Source: Gammaproteobacteria bacterium Ga0077536
Lineage (GTDB): Bacteria; Pseudomonadota; Gammaproteobacteria; Ga0077536
DNA length: 53,439 nucleotides
Assembly: GCA_001464935.1 (NCBI GenBank)
Contig: LNEL01000027.1
Location: 1 to 53,439, forward strand
Direction: 5' to 3'
Part shown: positions 9,612 through 17,534 of the stretch, piece after piece
Layout of the letters: each line of letters starts with the position of its first letter
Numbering within the stretch: position 1 is the first letter of the stretch
The notes under the pieces: model-generated
What the model saw: the letters and a program-made list of their open reading frames with translations, nothing else
What the model was told of the DNA's origin: nothing
Database searches by the model: none
Position numbers and translations under genes: made by a program

Positions 9612-10574
9612 ATGCGTGTCGTCGTCACCGGGGCGACGGGCTTCGTCGGCCGCCGCGTCTGTGTCGCCCTGCTCGCGGCTGGTCACGCCGTATGCGCGGC
9701 GGTGCGCGGCGGTGCGGCGCCGGTTGCGGACATCGCCGAGCACATCGTGGTCGGCGACGCGGGGCCCGACACGCCCTGGCGCGCCGCGCTGCGGGCGGGG
9801 GATGCGATCGTGCACCTGGCCGCGCGCGCGCATCAGGGCGACGACGTGCAGGCGCGGCAGGACTTCCAGCGCATCAACGTCGACGGCACGCGTTCGCTCG
9901 TCGAAGCGGCGGTGGCGAGCGGCGCGTCGCAGCTGCTGTTCGTCAGTTCGGCGAAAGTGTTCGGCGAGACCTCGCCGCACGATGCGCAGGGCAGACCGCA
10001 TGCCTACAGTGCCGCCGACATGCCGCAGCCGCGCGGGCCGTACGGCGCATCGAAACTGGCGGCCGAAGTGCTGTTGCAAGAGCGCTGCGCGGCCGCCGGC
10101 ATCGCCCTGACGATCCTGCGCCCGCCGCTGGTCTACGGCCCCGGCAACAAGGCGAACATGTTCGCGCTGATGCGCGCGATCGACGCGGGCTGGCCTTTGC
10201 CGTTCGGGTCGATCGACAATCAGCGCAGCCTGATCTATGTCGACAATCTCGCCGACGCCATCGTGCATGGCATCGCAACCGCGGTCGGCCAGCGCTGCTA
10301 CACCGTCAGCGACGTCGAGCTGTCGACGCCCGGCCTCGTGCGCGCGCTGGCCGCGGGCCTCGGCACGCCGGCCCGCCTGTGGCCGTGTCCCTTCGTCGCC
10401 CTGCGCGCCCTGGGGCGGCTCGCGGGGCGGTCTGACAGCGTGGCGCGGCTGACGGACTCGATGGTGCTCGATCGCGCCCAGATTGCGCGCGAGCTCGGCT
10501 GGCGGCCGCGCATTGAATCGGCGACGGCGATGCGTGCCACCGGCGAGTGGTTTCGGAGAGGGACAGCATGCTGA
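9612..10574 (+). CDS. NAD-dependent nucleotide-sugar epimerase/reductase, WbpV-like
   Basis: A 320-residue extended SDR enzyme with the Rossmann loop TGATGFVG near residues 6-13, SSAKVFGE, and the catalytic YGASK (Tyr-x-x-x-Lys). The last codons overlap the start of the next gene. The order SDR, then Und-P sugar-phosphate transferase, then large membrane dehydratase is the same as wbpV-wbpL-wbpM in Pseudomonas O-antigen loci. There WbpV reduces C4 of the UDP-4-keto-6-deoxy-GlcNAc made by WbpM. That role is inferred here from order and family; UDP-glucose 4-epimerase is the alternative. Confidence 0.75.
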   Translation: MRVVVTGATGFVGRRVCVALLAAGHAVCAAVRGGAAPVADIAEHIVVGDAGPDTPWRAALRAGDAIVHLAARAHQGDDVQARQDFQRINVDGTRSLVEAAVASGASQLLFVSSAKVFGETSPHDAQGRPHAYSAADMPQPRGPYGASKLAAEVLLQERCAAAGIALTILRPPLVYGPGNKANMFALMRAIDAGWPLPFGSIDNQRSLIYVDNLADAIVHGIATAVGQRCYTVSDVELSTPGLVRALAAGLGTPARLWPCPFVALRALGRLAGRSDSVARLTDSMVLDRAQIARELGWRPRIESATAMRATGEWFRRGTAC

Positions 10575-11563
10575 TGATCGTTCTGGTCGGATCGTACCTT
10601 GCCGCTGCCGCGCTGACCTGGCTGGTGCGGCGTTATGCGCTCGCCCGCGCTGTCATCGACACGCCGAACGAGCGCAGCCTGCACGCGACGCCGACGCCGC
10701 GCGGTGGCGGTCTCGCGGTGGCGCTCGTCGTGCTCGCCGTGCACGGCTGGTGCGTCGCCCGGGGGCTGTTGCCGATGCCCGCGGGCGGGGCGTGGGCCGC
10801 GGGCGCCGGCGTGCTCGCCGCGCTCGGCTGGCTCGACGATCACCGGCCGCTCGGCGCGACGCTGCGGCTGGGCGTGCAGGCGGTCGTGTTCGCCGTCGTG
10901 CTCGGCGCGATGAGCGGCGTCACTGCGCTGCCGGGCCCGGCGGCCCTGGTGGCGCTCGGCTGCGGGGTGCTGGGCCTGGTGTGGTTCGTGAACCTCTACA
11001 ATTTCATGGACGGCAGCGACGGCCTCGCGGGCTGCCAGGCGGTGCTGACGGCACTGCTGCTCGCCGTGCTCGCGCATGCCCACGGCGATCGCGGACTCAC
11101 CCTCGGCGCGCTGGCACTGGCCGGGGCCTGCGCGGGCTTCCTGCGTTTCAACCTGCCGCCGGCGCGCATCTTCCTGGGCGATGTCGGCAGCTATTTCATC
11201 GGCGCGTGGCTCGGCCTGTACGCGTGCTACCTGGTCCTGCGCGGCGAGTCCCTCTGGCCGTGGCTGATCGTCCTCGCGCCCTTCATCACCGATGCCAGCC
11301 TGACCCTTGGCAGCCGGATCCTGCGCCGCGAGCGCTGGTGGACGGCCCACCGCGGCCACGCCTACCAGCGGCTGGTCACCGCCGGCTGGTCCCACGGGCT
11401 GGTCGCCACGGTGTTCATGCTGCTCGGCGCGCCGCTGGCCGGCACGGCCTGGGTCGCGTTTCACCGACCCCAGCTCGGGCCCTGGCTCGCACTGTCCGCC
11501 TACGCCCTTACTGTTACCATATGGCGCATCACCATCGTCCTCACGAGCCGCCGCGCCGCCTGA
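10568..11563 (+). CDS. undecaprenyl-phosphate sugar-1-phosphate transferase, WbpL-like (GT family 4, MraY/WecA superfamily)
   Basis: A 331-residue polytopic membrane protein that would start glycan assembly by transferring an amino-sugar-1-phosphate (likely QuiNAc or FucNAc) to undecaprenyl phosphate. Superfamily motifs are all visible: PNERSLHATPTPRGGG, LDDHRPLG, NLYNFMDGSDGLAG with the metal-binding aspartates, RIFLGDVGS, and a C-terminal HRGHAYQRL. About ten hydrophobic segments alternate with these loops. The ATG at 10568 follows a purine-rich GGAGAGGGAC and is preferred over a GTG seven codons upstream. It overlaps the preceding gene by seven bases and is followed one base after its stop by the next ATG. 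Confidence 0.88.
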   Translation: MLMIVLVGSYLAAAALTWLVRRYALARAVIDTPNERSLHATPTPRGGGLAVALVVLAVHGWCVARGLLPMPAGGAWAAGAGVLAALGWLDDHRPLGATLRLGVQAVVFAVVLGAMSGVTALPGPAALVALGCGVLGLVWFVNLYNFMDGSDGLAGCQAVLTALLLAVLAHAHGDRGLTLGALALAGACAGFLRFNLPPARIFLGDVGSYFIGAWLGLYACYLVLRGESLWPWLIVLAPFITDASLTLGSRILRRERWWTAHRGHAYQRLVTAGWSHGLVATVFMLLGAPLAGTAWVAFHRPQLGPWLALSAYALTVTIWRITIVLTSRRAA

Positions 11564-11564
11564 C

Positions 11565-13448
11565 ATGCGTTTGCCCAACGTCAGAACTGTCGTCATTACC
11601 CACGATCTGCTGATGATCGCGCTGGCGTGGCTGCTGGCGCTGCTCGCACGCTTCAATTTCACCCTGCCGCCCCCCGACTATCTGCACAGCAACCTGCAGG
11701 CGCTGCCGGTGGTGCTCGGCGTGCAGGGCGCGATCGCGTGGTATTTCCGGCTCTATCGCGGCCTGTGGCGCTTTGCGAGTCTGCAGGACCTGTGGAACAT
11801 CGTGCGCAGCGCGGCGCTCGGCGCGCTGGCCATCGCACTGGCGCTGTTCGTGGTCACGCGCCTCGAGGGCATTCCGCGCTCGGTGCTGATCGTCTATCCG
11901 ATGTTCCTGGTCTTCCTGCTCGGTGGCCCGCGACTGCTGTACAGGCTGGCGAAGGACCGCAGCCTGAACCTGCGCAATATCCGTGACGGCGAGCGGATCC
12001 TGATCGTCGGTGCCGGCAACGGCGGTGAAATGCTGTTGCGCGACATCCTGCGCGACGGCAACTACGTGCCGGTCGGATTCGTCGACGATCGGGGCGGGCT
12101 CGCCCGCATGCGTATCCACGGCATTCCGGTGCTGGGCGCACTCGAGCGTCTGCCCGATCTCGTCAAACGCTACCAGGTCGACCGCGTGTTCATCGCCATT
12201 CCGTCGGCGACGAACATTGAAATGCAGCGCATCGTGTCGCTGTGCGAGCGCGCCGGTGCGCCGTTTCGCACGCTGCCGCGGTTGCAGGATCTCGTATCGG
12301 GACGCGTGGGTCTGCGCGAAGTGCGCGAAGTCGCGATCGACGATCTGCTCGGGCGCAGCGCCGTCCAGCTCGACTGGGACGGTATCCAGCGTCAACTGCT
12401 CGGTCAGACGGTGCTGATCACCGGCGGCGGTGGCTCGATCGGTGCCGAACTCTGCCGCCAGGTTGCGCGCCTCGGCGTTGCCAGGCTCGTGATTTACGAG
12501 CGCAGCGAGTTCCAGCTGTACCTGATCGAGCGCGAACTGCGCCAGACCTATCCTCATCTGCCGTTGCAGGCGATGCTCGGCGACGTCTGCGATACCGTGG
12601 CGCTCGATCACGCGTTCGCGACCTCTCAGCCGCGACTGGTGTTCCACGCGGCGGCCTACAAGCACGTGCCGATCGTCGAGGCGCAGATTCGCGAGGGCGT
12701 CCGCAACAACATTCTCGGCACCAGCAACGTCGTCGACGCCGCCGATCGCCACGGCTGCGAGGCGATGGTGCTGATTTCGACCGACAAGGCGGTGCGTCCC
12801 AGCAGCGTGATGGGGGCGACGAAGCGCTTCGCCGAACTGCTGTGCGAGCGGCGCAATCAGCAGTCGGCCACGCGCTATCTGACGGTCCGCTTCGGCAACG
12901 TGCTGGATTCCGCCGGCAGCGTGGTGCCGCTGTTTCGCGAGCAGATCCGCGGCGGGGGCCCCGTGACGGTCACGCATCCCGAGGCGACGCGCTACTTCAT
13001 GACGATACCCGAGGCCAGCCAGCTGATCCTGCAGGCGGCCGCGGTCGGCAGCGGCGGTGACATCTTCGTGCTCGATATGGGCGAGCCCGTCAACATCACC
13101 TATCTCGCCGAGCAGATGATCCGGCTGTCCGGCCGGATCCCGGGCCAGGATGTCCGCATCGTCTACACGGGCCTGCGCCCCGGCGAGAAGCTGCGCGAAG
13201 AGCTGTTCCATGCCGAAGAGAACCTGCGCGCGACCAGCCACCCGAAACTGTTGCTTGCCGCACAGACCATGCTCGAAGCAGCCCGTATTCAGGAACTGTT
13301 CGAACGCCTGATGCAGGCCTGTGATACGTTCGACGAAAAGCGGATTCGGGAACTCTTGACGGAGGCGGTGCCGGAGTTGTCCGATGAGAGCAGCCGCGCC
13401 GGAGCGCGCGAGACCACAGTTGTGCCATTCAAACGGAGTTCATCGTGA
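11565..13448 (+). CDS. membrane UDP-GlcNAc 4,6-dehydratase, WbpM/CapD-like
   Basis: A 627-residue protein. The first ~120 residues hold four membrane segments, followed by a cofactor-binding-like domain ([13 protein letters not shown]) and a second Rossmann dehydratase domain ([13 protein letters not shown], about 284-295). The active site reads [16 protein letters not shown], with Met in place of the usual catalytic Tyr, as in the large WbpM/PglF branch. Its length is near the 600-665 of that branch. It would make UDP-4-keto-6-deoxy-GlcNAc for the WbpV-like reductase. The start at 11565 gives [16 protein letters not shown] and the first membrane helix; reading the frame further upstream runs into the preceding coding sequence. 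Confidence 0.9.
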   Translation: MRLPNVRTVVITHDLLMIALAWLLALLARFNFTLPPPDYLHSNLQALPVVLGVQGAIAWYFRLYRGLWRFASLQDLWNIVRSAALGALAIALALFVVTRLEGIPRSVLIVYPMFLVFLLGGPRLLYRLAKDRSLNLRNIRDGERILIVGAGNGGEMLLRDILRDGNYVPVGFVDDRGGLARMRIHGIPVLGALERLPDLVKRYQVDRVFIAIPSATNIEMQRIVSLCERAGAPFRTLPRLQDLVSGRVGLREVREVAIDDLLGRSAVQLDWDGIQRQLLGQTVLITGGGGSIGAELCRQVARLGVARLVIYERSEFQLYLIERELRQTYPHLPLQAMLGDVCDTVALDHAFATSQPRLVFHAAAYKHVPIVEAQIREGVRNNILGTSNVVDAADRHGCEAMVLISTDKAVRPSSVMGATKRFAELLCERRNQQSATRYLTVRFGNVLDSAGSVVPLFREQIRGGGPVTVTHPEATRYFMTIPEASQLILQAAAVGSGGDIFVLDMGEPVNITYLAEQMIRLSGRIPGQDVRIVYTGLRPGEKLREELFHAEENLRATSHPKLLLAAQTMLEAARIQELFERLMQACDTFDEKRIRELLTEAVPELSDESSRAGARETTVVPFKRSSS

Positions 13449-14329
13449 CCCGCAAAGTACGCAAGGCGGTATTCCCCGTCGCTGGCCTCGGCACCCGGTT
13501 CCTGCCGGCGACGAAGGCCAATCCCAAGGAAATGTTACCGGTCGTCGACAAGCCGCTGATCCAGTACGCGGCGGAAGAGGCGGTCGAGGCGGGCATCGAA
13601 GAGCTGATCTTCGTCACCGGGCGCGCCAAACGCTCGATTCCCGATCATTTCGACAAGGCCTATGAACTCGAGGCCGAACTCGAGAAGGGCAACAAGGGCA
13701 AGATGCTCGACATCGTGCGCAACATCCTGCCGCCGCACGTGTCCTGCATCTACATCCGCCAGGCCGAACCGCTGGGGCTCGGGCACGCCGTGCTGTGCGC
13801 GCGCCCGGCGATCGGCGACGAACCCTTCGCGATCATTCTCGCCGACGATCTGATCGACGGCCGTCCCAAGGGCTGCCTCGCGCAGATGGTCGACGTGTTC
13901 TCGCACTACAACACGGGCGTGATCGCCGTGCAGCCGGTGCCGCACGAGGACACCGACAAGTACGGCATCGTCGAGGTCAAGGCCATCGACGAGCGCGTCG
14001 GCAAGATCCAGAGCATCGTCGAAAAGCCGAAACCGGACGTCGCGCCGTCGAATCTCGCGGTGGTCGGTCGCTACATCCTGCCGGCCAGCATCATGGGGAT
14101 CCTGGAGCGCACACAGCGCGGTGCCGGCGGTGAAATCCAGCTGACGGACGGCATCGCGACCTTGCTGAACCAGCAGCAGGTGCTGGCCTACGAGTTCGAA
14201 GGCACCCGCTACGACTGCGGCTCGAAGCTCGGTTACCTGGAAGCGACGATCGACTATGCGTTGCAGCACCCGGAACTGAAAGACCAGTTCCGCGCGCTGC
14301 TGAAACAGAAGCTGCCGACCCTCGTCTGA
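13445..14329 (+). CDS. galU: UTP--glucose-1-phosphate uridylyltransferase
   Basis: A 294-residue nucleotidyltransferase that makes UDP-glucose from UTP and glucose-1-phosphate. The N-terminus has [15 protein letters not shown] with the nucleotide-binding Arg and Lys, then [17 protein letters not shown]. Later come ILADDLIDG and VEKPKP, and the C-terminal [12 protein letters not shown], all hallmarks of bacterial GalU at full length. The GTG at 13445 overlaps the stop of the dehydratase gene and has CGGAG about seven bases upstream. It closes the polysaccharide cluster and supplies its UDP-hexose precursor. Confidence 0.95.
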   Translation: MTRKVRKAVFPVAGLGTRFLPATKANPKEMLPVVDKPLIQYAAEEAVEAGIEELIFVTGRAKRSIPDHFDKAYELEAELEKGNKGKMLDIVRNILPPHVSCIYIRQAEPLGLGHAVLCARPAIGDEPFAIILADDLIDGRPKGCLAQMVDVFSHYNTGVIAVQPVPHEDTDKYGIVEVKAIDERVGKIQSIVEKPKPDVAPSNLAVVGRYILPASIMGILERTQRGAGGEIQLTDGIATLLNQQQVLAYEFEGTRYDCGSKLGYLEATIDYALQHPELKDQFRALLKQKLPTLV

Positions 14330-14346
14330 GGGGTCGGGAAGCGCAG

Positions 14347-14367
14347 GACCCGCGTCAGAGGCGGGTC
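14347..14367. terminator. GC-rich hairpin between convergent genes
   Basis: A perfect 7-bp stem (GACCCGC / GCGGGTC) with a 7-base loop sits between galU and the convergent small gene, whose stop codon lies in the loop. There is no T-run, so termination would not be of the classic intrinsic kind. Confidence 0.35.
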
Positions 14368-14594
14368 AGGAGGTTGCGTTTGCGGGCGAGTTCCGCCTGA
14401 AGATAGGTGAGCGCCCGCAGCGACTGCTCGTCGTCCGGATGGCCGGCCGCGGCAATCAGTTCTTCCAGTTCGCGGATTTCCTCTTCGACTTCGTCCTGTT
14501 CGCCGGCAACGCCGAGCAGGGGGAAGAAGGTCTCGAGCTGCTTGAGCTCGTCGACCAGCGCGTTCCAGCCTTCAGAAGCCATATTCGAACCCAT
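14355..14594 (-). CDS. small acidic helical protein of unknown function
   Basis: A 79-residue protein with no recognised domain. It is strongly acidic in the middle (EVEEEIRELEELI) and predicted helical or coiled-coil throughout, ending in a basic AELARKRNLLTRL. The ATG at 14594 follows a good ribosome site (GGAGG five bases upstream), which supports it being real; a second in-frame ATG lies four codons in. It faces galU and diverges from ppnN. It may be a small scaffold or regulatory protein, but nothing in the sequence decides this. Confidence 0.6.
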   Translation of the reverse strand: MGSNMASEGWNALVDELKQLETFFPLLGVAGEQDEVEEEIRELEELIAAAGHPDDEQSLRALTYLQAELARKRNLLTRL

Positions 14595-14770
14595 CGCCCC
14601 CTCCGTATGCCCGTTTATGCAATTTAGCGCCTTGATCGGATCGCTTTTGTTATTTTGATCGGGTAATACCCTGATCTTTCAGCGAATGGTATATGATTCT
14701 CACAAAACACTTCAACCAGTCAAGCTGAATTTGATCTGGCAAGCCTTTGATCTTTACCCCGGAAATTTTA

Positions 14771-16150
14771 ATGAGCCCTGACTCCTCCACGATTGACCAT
14801 GCCGTAGTCAGCCCTGAAAACGTGCTCGCCGTGCTGTCCCAGGCGGAGGTCAACAAGCTTTGCGCGGCTCGCCAGGGGCCTATTTTCGATACCTTCCGGC
14901 GCTGTGCGCTCGCTGCCCTGACCAGCGGTATGGAAACCGACAACGCGCGCGAACTGCTCGACGCCTACACCGACTTCCAGGTCAGTTTCGAGCAGGTCGA
15001 CCGGGGCCTGCGCCTGCATCTGCGCAATGCGCCGGCCCATGCCTTCGTCGACGGCGTGATGATTCGGGGCGTCCAGCAGCAGCTGTTCGCGGTGCTGCGC
15101 GATATCGTCTACATGGCGGGCGAACTGACCCAGCGCGAGCGCTTCGACCTTGCCACTCCGGCCGGCATCACCGACTCGGTCTTCCATATCCTGCGCCATG
15201 CCGGCCTGCTGCGGCCCGGCCCGCAGCGCGGCGTCACGGTCTGCTGGGGCGGGCACTCGATCGGCCGGGTCGAGTATGACTATTGCAAGGAGGTCGGCTA
15301 CGAACTGGGCCTGCGGTCCATGGACATCTGTACCGGCTGCGGCCCCGGGGCGATGAAGGGCCCGATGAAGGGCGCGACGATTGCGCATGCGAAGCAGCGC
15401 ATCGGCGACGCGCGCTACATCGGCATCACGGAGCCCGGGATCATCGCCGCCGAGGCGCCCAATCCGATCGTCAGCGACCTCGTGATCATGCCGGACATCG
15501 AAAAGCGGCTCGAAGCCTTCGTGCGGCTCGGCCACGGCGTGGTGGTCTTTCCGGGCGGCGTTGGCACCGCCGAGGAAATCCTCTACCTGCTCGGCGTGCT
15601 CGCCCATCCCGACAACCAGGACATCCCGCTGCCGCTGGTGCTGACCGGCCCGGCCGGCAGCGCGGCGTACTTTGCCCGGCTCGATGCGTTCATCCGCGGC
15701 ATCCTCGGTGAGCGTTTCGCTGCGCGCTACGACATCATCGTCGACGACGCGCCGCGCGTCGCGGCGCGCATGCGGCGCGGTGCGGAGGAGGTCATGCGCT
15801 TTCGCGACGACAACGACGACGCGGCCTACTTCAACTGGTCGCTGCGGATCGACCCGCGCTTCCAGCAGCCCTTCGTCGCGACGCACGAGGCGATGAAGTC
15901 TCTGCGCCTCGATCGCGATCTGCCGGCGCACGAACTCGCGTGCAACCTGCGTCGCGCGTTCTCGGGACTGGTCAGTGGCAATGTGAAGGAAGACGGCGTG
16001 CGCGCGGTGGAGCAGCACGGTCCCTTCGAGCTATGCGGCGAACGCGCGATCATCGAGGCCCTCGACCAGCTGCTGCGCGACTTCGTCGCCCAGGGCCGCA
16101 TGCGCCTCGCCGGTCGCGAATACACGCCCTGTTACCGCTTTGCGGGCTGA
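14771..16150 (+). CDS. ppnN: pyrimidine/purine nucleotide 5'-monophosphate nucleosidase
   Basis: A 459-residue homologue of E. coli PpnN (YgdH), which cleaves nucleoside monophosphates to base plus ribose-5-phosphate in salvage and during stringent response. The central LOG/Rossmann domain carries VVCWGGHSI-like VTVCWGGHSI, TGCGPGAMKGPMKG and PGGVGTAEE. N-terminal and C-terminal regions match the longer PpnN architecture (AFVDGVMIRGVQQQLFAVLRDI; NWSLRIDPRFQQPF; RRAFSGLVSGNVKE). The ATG at 14771 is preferred over an in-frame TTG at 14747. A possible -10 box (TATGAT, 14692-14697) lies upstream in an AT-rich stretch. Confidence 0.92.
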   Translation: MSPDSSTIDHAVVSPENVLAVLSQAEVNKLCAARQGPIFDTFRRCALAALTSGMETDNARELLDAYTDFQVSFEQVDRGLRLHLRNAPAHAFVDGVMIRGVQQQLFAVLRDIVYMAGELTQRERFDLATPAGITDSVFHILRHAGLLRPGPQRGVTVCWGGHSIGRVEYDYCKEVGYELGLRSMDICTGCGPGAMKGPMKGATIAHAKQRIGDARYIGITEPGIIAAEAPNPIVSDLVIMPDIEKRLEAFVRLGHGVVVFPGGVGTAEEILYLLGVLAHPDNQDIPLPLVLTGPAGSAAYFARLDAFIRGILGERFAARYDIIVDDAPRVAARMRRGAEEVMRFRDDNDDAAYFNWSLRIDPRFQQPFVATHEAMKSLRLDRDLPAHELACNLRRAFSGLVSGNVKEDGVRAVEQHGPFELCGERAIIEALDQLLRDFVAQGRMRLAGREYTPCYRFAG

Positions 16151-16200
16151 GTGAGCAGCCTCGTCGGTGGCCGAGCGCGGGTGCGCTCTGGCATGCAAAT

Positions 16201-16346
16201 CTGCCACCGAGAACACCGAGAACACAGAGGAAGACGATTGATTGACTTGCCGGCAGCCGGCGCCGCGCCATTCGAATGCAACTGACCGGCCAGCCGGCAC
16301 GGCCCACTCAATTCTTCCTCGGTGTTCTCGGTGTTCTCGGTGGCAG
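16201..16346. repeat. 146-nt inverted-repeat element (MITE-like hairpin)
   Basis: Arms at 16201-16234 and 16313-16346 are inverted copies 34 bases long with one mismatch, beginning CTGCCACCGAGAACACCGAG. They flank a 78-base spacer with no coding content. Within each arm a short unit (ACCGAGAAC) is tandemly repeated. The element lies between the convergent ppnN and AttH-like genes. A decayed relative lies at 32861-32984, which suggests a dispersed family. Confidence 0.85.
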
Positions 16347-16400
16347 ATACAGGCCATCGGCCACGCCGAAGCAGGATTTTCGATGCGCGCCGCTCAGGCG

Positions 16401-17534
16401 CTACTCGTAACCCGTCATTTCGAGGTAGCCGAGGCCGAGTCGGGTGTTGCCGTCGCGGACCTCGACCTGGCCTTCCCAGTAGCGCAGATCGCCGGTCCAT
16501 TCCTGCGCGTCGAGGCGTGACTGCAGCGTGAGATTGAGCTGCGCGCGCGGCACCTCGACGCGCCAGGCGACAGGGTAACGGATGCGGGTGCGTGGGCTGC
16601 GCCACCAGCGCACGGGGGTCATGACGACGTCGCTGGCGGCGAGAGGCTGCGCGCTGCCGTCGGCGGCGATCAGCAGGCCGCGGCTGTGCGGGTCGGGGCT
16701 GCCGTCGAGCCGACGCAGACGATAGAACGTCAGTTCGCGGCCATCGTCGAACTGCAGCGCGAACCAGTCCCAGCCCGACTGGCCGTCGCCGAGCGCGCTC
16801 GTGCCCCATTCGCGGTCGAACCACGCCGTGCCGGTGACGGCCTGTGTCGCGTGATTCAGCGTCAGTTCGCCGCTGGCAGCGAGACGCGGCAGCGAGTAGT
16901 AATGCGAGGCGTTGCCCGGCGCGTCGCTCTTGCGCGAGTAACCGGCGTCGCCCTGCAGCACCAGCGGTTTGGTCGGGATCAGCGTCAGCGTCAACGCGGC
17001 GTGTGCGGTCGCCGCCGTGAAGCGCCAGCGTCCGGCGTCCGCGTCGGTGAGCGCGAGTTGCCAGTCCTTGAGCCAAAGGCATGGCTTGGCCTCGTCGGCG
17101 CCGGCGAGGCCGAGCGCGGCGCGGGCGCGTCGTGTCGCATGATGAAAGCGCTGGCCGGCGACATCCGTGACGGCGAAATGCGCGAGCACGAGATCGCGCG
17201 CGCGCCAGCGCGACGGCGATTCAATCGCGCGCGGCGTCAAGGCATAGCGGAAGAAGGTCATCTGGAACCCGAACTCGCGCGCCTCGTCGCCACGCAGATG
17301 ACCGGTGACATACCACCACTCGTGTCGAAACGCCGGATGGGCCGCGTGGTCGCGCGGAAATTCGAACGCTCGAGGTCCTTCGACGCGGGCAAAGCCCGCA
17401 TTGCGCTCGTTGTCGCGCAGCACCGCGGCCACGCCCGACGGTGCGTCGACCGCCTGGCCTCGCCACCAGCGCACACCGCCGGCGACGGCCAGCGCGCCCA
17501 GCCCGAGCCACAGCCTGCGGCGCCGATCAGTCAT
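16401..17534 (-). CDS. AttH / carotenoid 1,2-hydratase-like lipocalin-domain protein
   Basis: A 377-residue protein of the AttH/CrtC family (double lipocalin-like beta barrels). It starts with an arginine-rich stretch (MTDRRRR) and a hydrophobic helix, so it is probably exported or anchored facing the periplasm. Family motifs include HEWWYVTGHL near residue 70, YYSLPRL and GTAWFDREWG. It overlaps the permease gene by eight bases, downstream of an ABC ATPase, the same partnership as in attEFGH-type operons. It may handle a lipid or hydrophobic molecule delivered by the transporter. Carotenoid hydration is unlikely, as no carotenoid genes are near. Confidence 0.8.
   Translation of the reverse strand: MTDRRRRLWLGLGALAVAGGVRWWRGQAVDAPSGVAAVLRDNERNAGFARVEGPRAFEFPRDHAAHPAFRHEWWYVTGHLRGDEAREFGFQMTFFRYALTPRAIESPSRWRARDLVLAHFAVTDVAGQRFHHATRRARAALGLAGADEAKPCLWLKDWQLALTDADAGRWRFTAATAHAALTLTLIPTKPLVLQGDAGYSRKSDAPGNASHYYSLPRLAASGELTLNHATQAVTGTAWFDREWGTSALGDGQSGWDWFALQFDDGRELTFYRLRRLDGSPDPHSRGLLIAADGSAQPLAASDVVMTPVRWWRSPRTRIRYPVAWRVEVPRAQLNLTLQSRLDAQEWTGDLRYWEGQVEVRDGNTRLGLGYLEMTGYE

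Noticed and set aside
14632..14672. Additional FNR-like boxes (TTGATCGG) upstream of ppnN
   Set aside because: Only the left half-site is present; the right half-site ATCAA is missing.
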